The notes under the pieces were generated by a model, which was not told the DNA's origin, ran no database searches, and was given only the letters and a program-made list of their open reading frames with translations. The position numbers were made by a program, and so were the translations under genes. Source: Utricularia gibba (taxonomy: Eukaryota > Streptophyta > Magnoliopsida > Lamiales > Lentibulariaceae). From it: a stretch of 64,000 nt of DNA. The stretch is taken from NCBI GenBank assembly GCA_002189035.1, contig NEEC01000008.1, positions 682,001 through 746,000 on the forward strand, given 5' to 3'. Numbering within the stretch: the first letter of the stretch is position 1; each line of letters begins with the position of its first letter. Below, one piece after another: positions 55,305-64,000 of the stretch.

Positions 55305-57139
55305 TCAACATCCGGTGCCGTCTCTGGATATGAAACCTTGTGTCTAGACATGGTGCTTCGTAATATGCAGCACCAACACGGTGCTAGTCCATCACTTCTC
55401 GATAGCACCGCTGTGAATGTGGCGGTAGTTGCAGTACAATGTTTGCAAAAAAGTGCTCAAGAACGAAGCACCGCGCTTGTTCATACGCGGTGCTTCCACA
55501 TACGAAGTCAGAACACTGTCTACCCTTTGCAGTGCTCATACCAGTTTAAAGGAGGAAAAGAAGATGAAATACATCTAGTCCATAAGTCTAACATAAGGCG
55601 GAGCACCACACAACAGATTTAAGATCTACGTTCTGATGCTAAACCACGCACAATAAGCTCTCTTTCACAGTCACTGGAGGCAAGGAAGTAGCGCAACCTC
55701 GCAGGGTTGGAACTAATTGTCTCTGCTACGGTAAAACGTTCGATGGCAGTTAATTGCACCGACATATCTCTAATGATTTCACAGTCACCAACTCCCGCGC
55801 TTGCTGCACTACTGTTAATCCCAAGTGACATAGCTCTTCGCATGTGCGCACGTTAAGCTCCTTCATTTCTTTGATGAACTGCACATCATCGTCGATTCCC
55901 CTCGGTCCCCTGCCTCTTCGTCTAGTCCGCCGCGACGAGTCGGTGCTATTGTGTGGCTCGGAGTCCCTACTAGGTGTGACGTTCACACCCTCCACAGCGC
56001 AACCAATTGGGTCACAAGGTGTGTCAGCATACGAGAAGTTCATATCGTGTCCAGTGCTATCCGGGTCCAGAGGGCAATCCGAAGATACTTCCAGATTCTC
56101 CCCAACATCTTCCATGAATTTTCTCTTCCTGGTCCCGTGAACATAGCTCATTGTTTTTTCTCCATGTAATACGGCCACGCCTTGTGTCTTAGGGCGCGCA
56201 GTCTGGGTGCATGCTGACATAATAACACGGTCAGCACCGGATATAACACAGCGACAACAAGGCATATGTACCTGATCAATCTCCTTCCAAACCTCATCAT
56301 CTGCGTCTACGGTGTAGGTCAGCTCACTGAAACCGGTGCCCGACCTAGATAAAAAATCTACAAGGAGGTAGTAGTCTTTTTTCTAGGTATGCACCTTGCT
56401 AGATATATGCGGGTGTGCGCGAATGTCGGTTCTAGGGCGGAGTTTCAAGAACTCTGTCTCTAACGCTCAGTGATACCCACCCCTAAAACCATTCTCAATT
56501 TTCCAACCTTCTTTCACTATCTGCTTCAAAGCATGCAACAAGTCTTTCTCCTCGTCTGGCTTCTAGGCGCGTTTCGTTTTCTTGTGAGACTCTTCCACCA
56601 CGATTGGGCTGTGCATACCTGCAATCTGTGATAGAGGAAAGAAAAAAGCAAGAACAAAGCACCTACACCGAGCACTTACCACAAGTAAACCGTAAAATTC
56701 ACTCAAAATTCAACGGATTTCAAACGACAAACTCTGCGCAACGAAGAGAGTATACAAACTAGACTTAACCCATAGCTCTTCACTCTCAGTTACTTGTGAA
56801 ATCGAGAGATCTCGTCAACCGACAGCACCAAGACAACCGAGTGTGAAAGTCGGTGGACAAATTGGGAAAACTAGGTAATAAAGAGGAATATGTCTGATTG
56901 GTTAAGTCGGTGTGGAAGGCGGTGGACGAGTGTAAAAGGCTATATTGGTAAATTCTCATGAAAATTATGTATAAACCGAATTTTATACCCACCAACCAAA
57001 CGTGGGTTCATTTAAACCCAAATAATGTAAACCCATCAACCAAACATGATTTCTAAACCCTAAACCCACGAAACCGGGTTCCCTAAACCCAAATAAACTA
57101 AACCTGGGTTTAGGCCAAACTCAGCAACCAAACGCGCCC
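55305..57139 (-). repeat. Right arm of the ~1.9-kb inverted repeat
   Basis: Reverse complement of 50565-52456 with many substitutions and at least two internal deletions within the gene copy. Confidence 0.9.
55619..56616 (-). pseudogene. Second, degenerate copy of the Myb/SANT-like transposon protein
   Basis: The mirror-image copy of 51086-52130. It opens at 56616 (MHSPIVVEESHKKTKRA). Its Myb-like domain is interrupted at least three times: two TGG Trp codons read TAG (near 56564 and 56384) and one CGA reads TGA (near 56467). All three are C-to-T type changes. Exon 2 has lost the stretch around the IFGKDR motif (near 56150) and another segment near 55770. The C-terminal part (LTAIERFTVAETISSNPARL) is still well conserved. 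It cannot make the full protein. Confidence 0.88.
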
Positions 57140-57142
57140 TTA

Positions 57143-57565
57143 GAGTTTGCAATAAGGTAGGATATTTGGCTGTTTTGAGACAGGTTTTGAGACTTTGAAA
57201 ATATTGAACAAAGGCAGAGAAGAATATTGGTTGCTTATGCAGTTACTTAGGGGGGGTACATGAATATTTGTAAGCGGAGAAACTAGTCGTTGTTGAAAAC
57301 TGTTGCACCAGTCTGTCCGTTACGTAGCCAGGCTACTAGAACAGTGGTCAGACTGAGTGGGCCGCTAGGAGTTGACAGCCCATCATGGTATTGGTTGGCC
57401 CAGAAGAGCAGAGTCCACTGTCTTTCCTACTTTCTGTCCAGATTGCTTCTTGGCGGGTGTTCTTCATAGCTGGGTCTTGTCTCTCGCGCAAGTTCTTAGA
57501 CACTTTCTCAGTCGGGTATTCTCCGGTCTTTGAGCCATCCTTCACCTCCATATCGATCACTGACA
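57143..57565 (-). repeat. 5' LTR of the copia element, split by the TIR element
   Basis: Partner of 45446-45903. The nested insertion duplicated TTA within the LTR terminus CTCTAACA, so the final CA now lies at 50560-50561 on the far side of the 6.6-kb insert. Confidence 0.95.
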
Positions 57566-57570
57566 TGGTT

Positions 57571-59760
57571 TAATATCTACTCATTGCATGTCTTTCACTA
57601 CTACTAATGTTCCAAAACACCCTTTGTCATCTTCATCTAAGGGTTGCACACCACACAATATAACAATTTCAGTCAAAAATATCAAAAATTATGCAAATCA
57701 AAAGATATTTATAAAGGAAATACTAGTTAGTCTTCCAATATTTGATAAGTTCAATATGTATCTAACTATTATAAACATTACATCTTCTAGCAAAGTGAAC
57801 CATTTGAAATTAATTCATCAATCTCTATAAAAGTCTCATAAATTTATCGCCATGATAATTCCACCATTCAATGATATTGAAAAATAATGTCTCAAGACAA
57901 CTTTTGAGCACTTTTCAATGTCAAACAATGTATCAATACTAAGTATAAACTTGTCATTTTAGCATAACTTAATAAAAATCAACAATATTATTGATGAGAC
58001 ACAATATTAAATAAAATAGTGGAACATGCAACAAATGAAACGCCAACTGAATTAAAGATTGAATTGTAATTTCAATCCACATTTAAAATGCTCTGTATTT
58101 ATATTAAAAGCATGGGAGCCAATATTGTGTGGTTCATCAGAAATTTTCTCACCATCTTTATTGTTTGATATTACACATTTTTTGGGGCCAAATTTGTGAA
58201 GAAATTGTGTCAGAAGAATTAGATTTGTAAAGTAACTGGGTTTTAGATTAGCAATGTTTACAAAAATATTTGCAATATAGCTTAACATTCTAAATATATT
58301 GATTTGATATTGCTTTTCGAAATATTAATTAATTATAAATATTATTTATAATATTTAAATGAATTAAAATATTAAAAATATAGTTTATAAAATATTTTGC
58401 ATCATATTATATTTTAAATTAATATAATATTTTAATATATCAGTCGAATGCATAATATATCATTAATATAATATTTTAATAATTTTTTGATAATATTATT
58501 ATAAAAAATCACAATCCAATGTAATAAAATATACCATTTTAATATATAAAATATACACATAAAATTGTGTATGTTCTTAGTTATTTTACAAATAAAATTA
58601 AAAACCTCAGTTACTTTGAAAATATCATATTCAAATTAGTTACTTCGCCAACAATATTTACTGACATTAGTCATTTTCCCAATTTACTCCATTTTTTGAC
58701 ATCAGTCTATTTGTTTGATTTTATTTGCAATAATCATCAATTGTAATGAATGTTACAAATAAAATAGAACATAACAATATACATAAAATCAGTTATTAAT
58801 CAAAAAAATGTGAAAAAAATTGGAAAATAGTTGATAATGTAAAAAATGTAAACTAACTTTAAACAAAATCATTGGTTTTAAAAAATAAAAATATATTATA
58901 CTAATTTAATAAATTGATAATAAAAATTAAAGAAATTGTTATTAATCAATTCAAAAAGTCACAGAATATTTTTTTATATTTTAATATAAAAAATTAGGTA
59001 AAAATTTCGAAAAATTTGAAAAAAATTCTGTAAATTTTAAGGTCATCACCCTTAGTTGGTACTTCCATTTAAACTTGATCTACAAAAATATCAAATTTCA
59101 TTTATACATAAATTGGATTGAAAGTAGTCTTAATTGGAAATAATACTCAGACCTAGCATACAACTGAAGAAAAACTCTGAAAATTGAAATATTATTTAGA
59201 TTGCAGATTGTCTTGAGTTTATATTATAGACTAAAATTATTTATTCTAGTAAAGAATTTAATGGCATGATACAACTGAAACTTCGAATGCATAGTAGTAG
59301 TGATTCACACAATGAAACCAGTTAAATCTATCTATTTATTTGCAATAACTAAGACCAACTTTGGAATAAATAAAAAGAATGAAGCTGCATGATTGCAAAA
59401 TTTGTAAAAAGACAATATATTTATAAGGTAACAAAGCACAAATGTTGTGTCAACTCATCTAATGTATTGGTGTATGACTTAAGGTGCAAATAGGATCAAC
59501 ATATATTTTGTATTCAATCCATTTTTACTTTATGTAAAATTAATAATATATTGATTTTTAAATGATTATAGTGATTTAAAAATATTTTATAATGCAAATA
59601 ATGTAAATTTAATAATATATTGTTTATCTCTAATATGTAAATGCAAATAATGTAAATATATTATTAATTCTATGTGTTTATCTTTGCATACCCTTCCCAT
59701 TTTTTTTCTTTTTAAAATTTACTATCATTTATATTATAAATTAAGTAATGATTTTTAAAA
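57571..59760. other. AT-rich spacer
   Basis: No host gene seen. Strongly AT-rich, with many ATAATATTTTAAT-type words at 58320-58600. One transposon-like fragment is noted separately at 58052-58288. Confidence 0.4.
58052..58288 (-). pseudogene. Fragment resembling the gypsy-type domain seen at 54761-55249
   Basis: The end of this open frame, SHAFNINTEHFKCGLKLQF, parallels GSGFAVSTEHFRCGLRLPP in the TIR element. It is a decayed piece of the same domain family, outside any element whose ends I can see. Confidence 0.4.
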
Positions 59761-60253
59761 ACAGGGATGCCAAATTAGTGAATCTGCTAGGCAGTGATGC
59801 TCTAATCACTGGCCTGGGGTCATCTCTGTGCTGTCTAGGGACAGTTTCTTGCGAATCGCCCAATTTGATGGCTTCCCTGGGTCGGTGAATCTTGGATGCC
59901 GTTTCGTATTGGTTTTTCTCCCCCTCGGAGGCCCGGTTGATTTTTGTTGCCTCCGTTGGTTTCCCCTCCAATTTCAGTGCCTCTGTCGGCTGCCCGGCTC
60001 TTCCACAGGTGGGGTTGGGGTTTGGTTCGCGTTTTAATATGCTTGCCGGTGATTGATTCCTGATTTCCTCTTTGGTTGTTTGAATCACTTTGTAATCTAA
60101 GCCTTTGTGTATGGTCGATTAGTGGAATTTCGAGGGGCTTTCGTTGTAACTAATTCGGTGGTTCGCGCGTGATACTTACTTCCCTTGATTTATTGCATCA
60201 TGATACCCTGAAACTCTATGCAGATTGTAAACTGATGGTGAGTAACTGAAAAG
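59761..60253 (+). promoter_or_regulatory. Promoter and 5' UTR region of CUL1
   Basis: Composition shifts from AT-rich spacer to balanced, CT-rich leader-like DNA. An acceptor (CTCTATGCAG) at about 60222 suggests a 5' UTR intron ending 31 bases before the start codon. The donor is not certain. Confidence 0.45.
60235..60249 (+). promoter_or_regulatory. Four-codon upstream ORF before CUL1
   Basis: ATG GTG AGT AAC TGA ends four bases before the main ATG at 60254. If it is in the mature leader, it would be a minimal uORF. Confidence 0.5.

Positions 60254-64000
<3,747 letters not shown>

Larger units (their letters stand above)
50562..57142 (+). mobile_element. PIF/Harbinger-like TIR element with inverted gene duplication and captured host DNA
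   Basis: The element is 50565-57139 (6575 bp), flanked by TTA at 50562-50564 and 57140-57142, the target-site size and sequence of PIF/Harbinger. Terminal inverted repeats begin GGGCGCGTTTGCTTG on the left and GGGCGCGTTTGGTTG on the right. The inverted similarity runs on for about 1.9 kb (50565-52456 versus 55305-57139), so each arm carries a whole Myb/SANT-like gene. A second inverted block pairs 53885-54030 with 55120-55290. Between them are a host phosphatase gene fragment and a gypsy-type domain. No DDE transposase ORF is visible, so movement would need enzyme supplied from elsewhere. Confidence 0.88.
45441..57570 (-). mobile_element. Ty1/copia LTR retrotransposon with perfect target duplication, itself carrying a nested DNA element
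   Basis: LTRs at 45446-45903 and 57143-57565 (minus orientation) start TGTC.GTGATCG and end CTCTAACA. The five bases outside both ends are TGGTT (45441-45445 and 57566-57570). Between them, on the minus strand, lies a full-length gag-pol (50471 down to 45904). A 6575-bp TIR element (50565-57139) has been inserted within the last bases of the 5' LTR. Removing it would give a copia element of about 5.5 kb. LTRs differ by point changes and by a gap of about 30 bp in the right copy. Gag-pol carries stops. Confidence 0.95.

Overview
This is nuclear DNA of a flowering plant. The host genes have many short introns with GT..AG borders, plant-specific families (a type-B response regulator, a TRM protein, a pectin methylesterase with its inhibitor domain), and AT-rich spacers full of Ty1/copia, Ty3/gypsy and PIF/Harbinger DNA. 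I cannot name the species. Gene models were built by hand from reading frame, splice sites and family resemblance; phase was checked by arithmetic.

Layout. 1-6116 is retrotransposon: a copia integrase relic, then a copia element on the minus strand bounded by two ~210-bp LTRs and interrupted by other DNA, including a probable solo gypsy LTR. 6201-6453 is a ribosomal protein eL29 gene broken by a 5-nt loss. 7531-10489 (minus) is a five-exon TRM/DUF4378 gene. 12061-14423 (minus) is a five-exon type-B response regulator of cytokinin signalling. 16281-20143 is a decayed PIF/Harbinger transposon, 20690-23960 holds copia relics, and 25180-33469 is a Tat-lineage gypsy element with a second RNase H and antisense ORFs.

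34000-35727 (minus) is a two-exon pectin methylesterase. 36847-38473 (minus) is a seven-exon FAHD1-type acylpyruvase. Head-to-head with it, at 38994-41714 (plus), is an eleven-exon mitochondrial dihydroorotate dehydrogenase. 42388-43363 (plus) is an uncharacterised plant gene.

45446-57565 is a copia element (minus) with a perfect 5-bp target duplication. Nested in the end of its 5' LTR is a 6.6-kb PIF/Harbinger-like element (50565-57139, target duplication TTA). Its arms form a ~1.9-kb inverted repeat, each arm carrying a Myb/SANT-like ORF. One copy is intact and the other is ruined. Between the arms lies an intron-containing fragment of a host HAD/FCP1-like phosphatase gene. This composite is the most unusual object in the window.

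60254-64000 (plus) is the first 16 coding exons of CULLIN1, cut by the window end.

The host genes are unrelated housekeeping, signalling and wall genes; no operon-like logic is expected. DHODH, the 42.4-kb gene and CUL1 each have exactly one missing base in an otherwise clean gene model. That looks more like sequence error than three independent pseudogenes.
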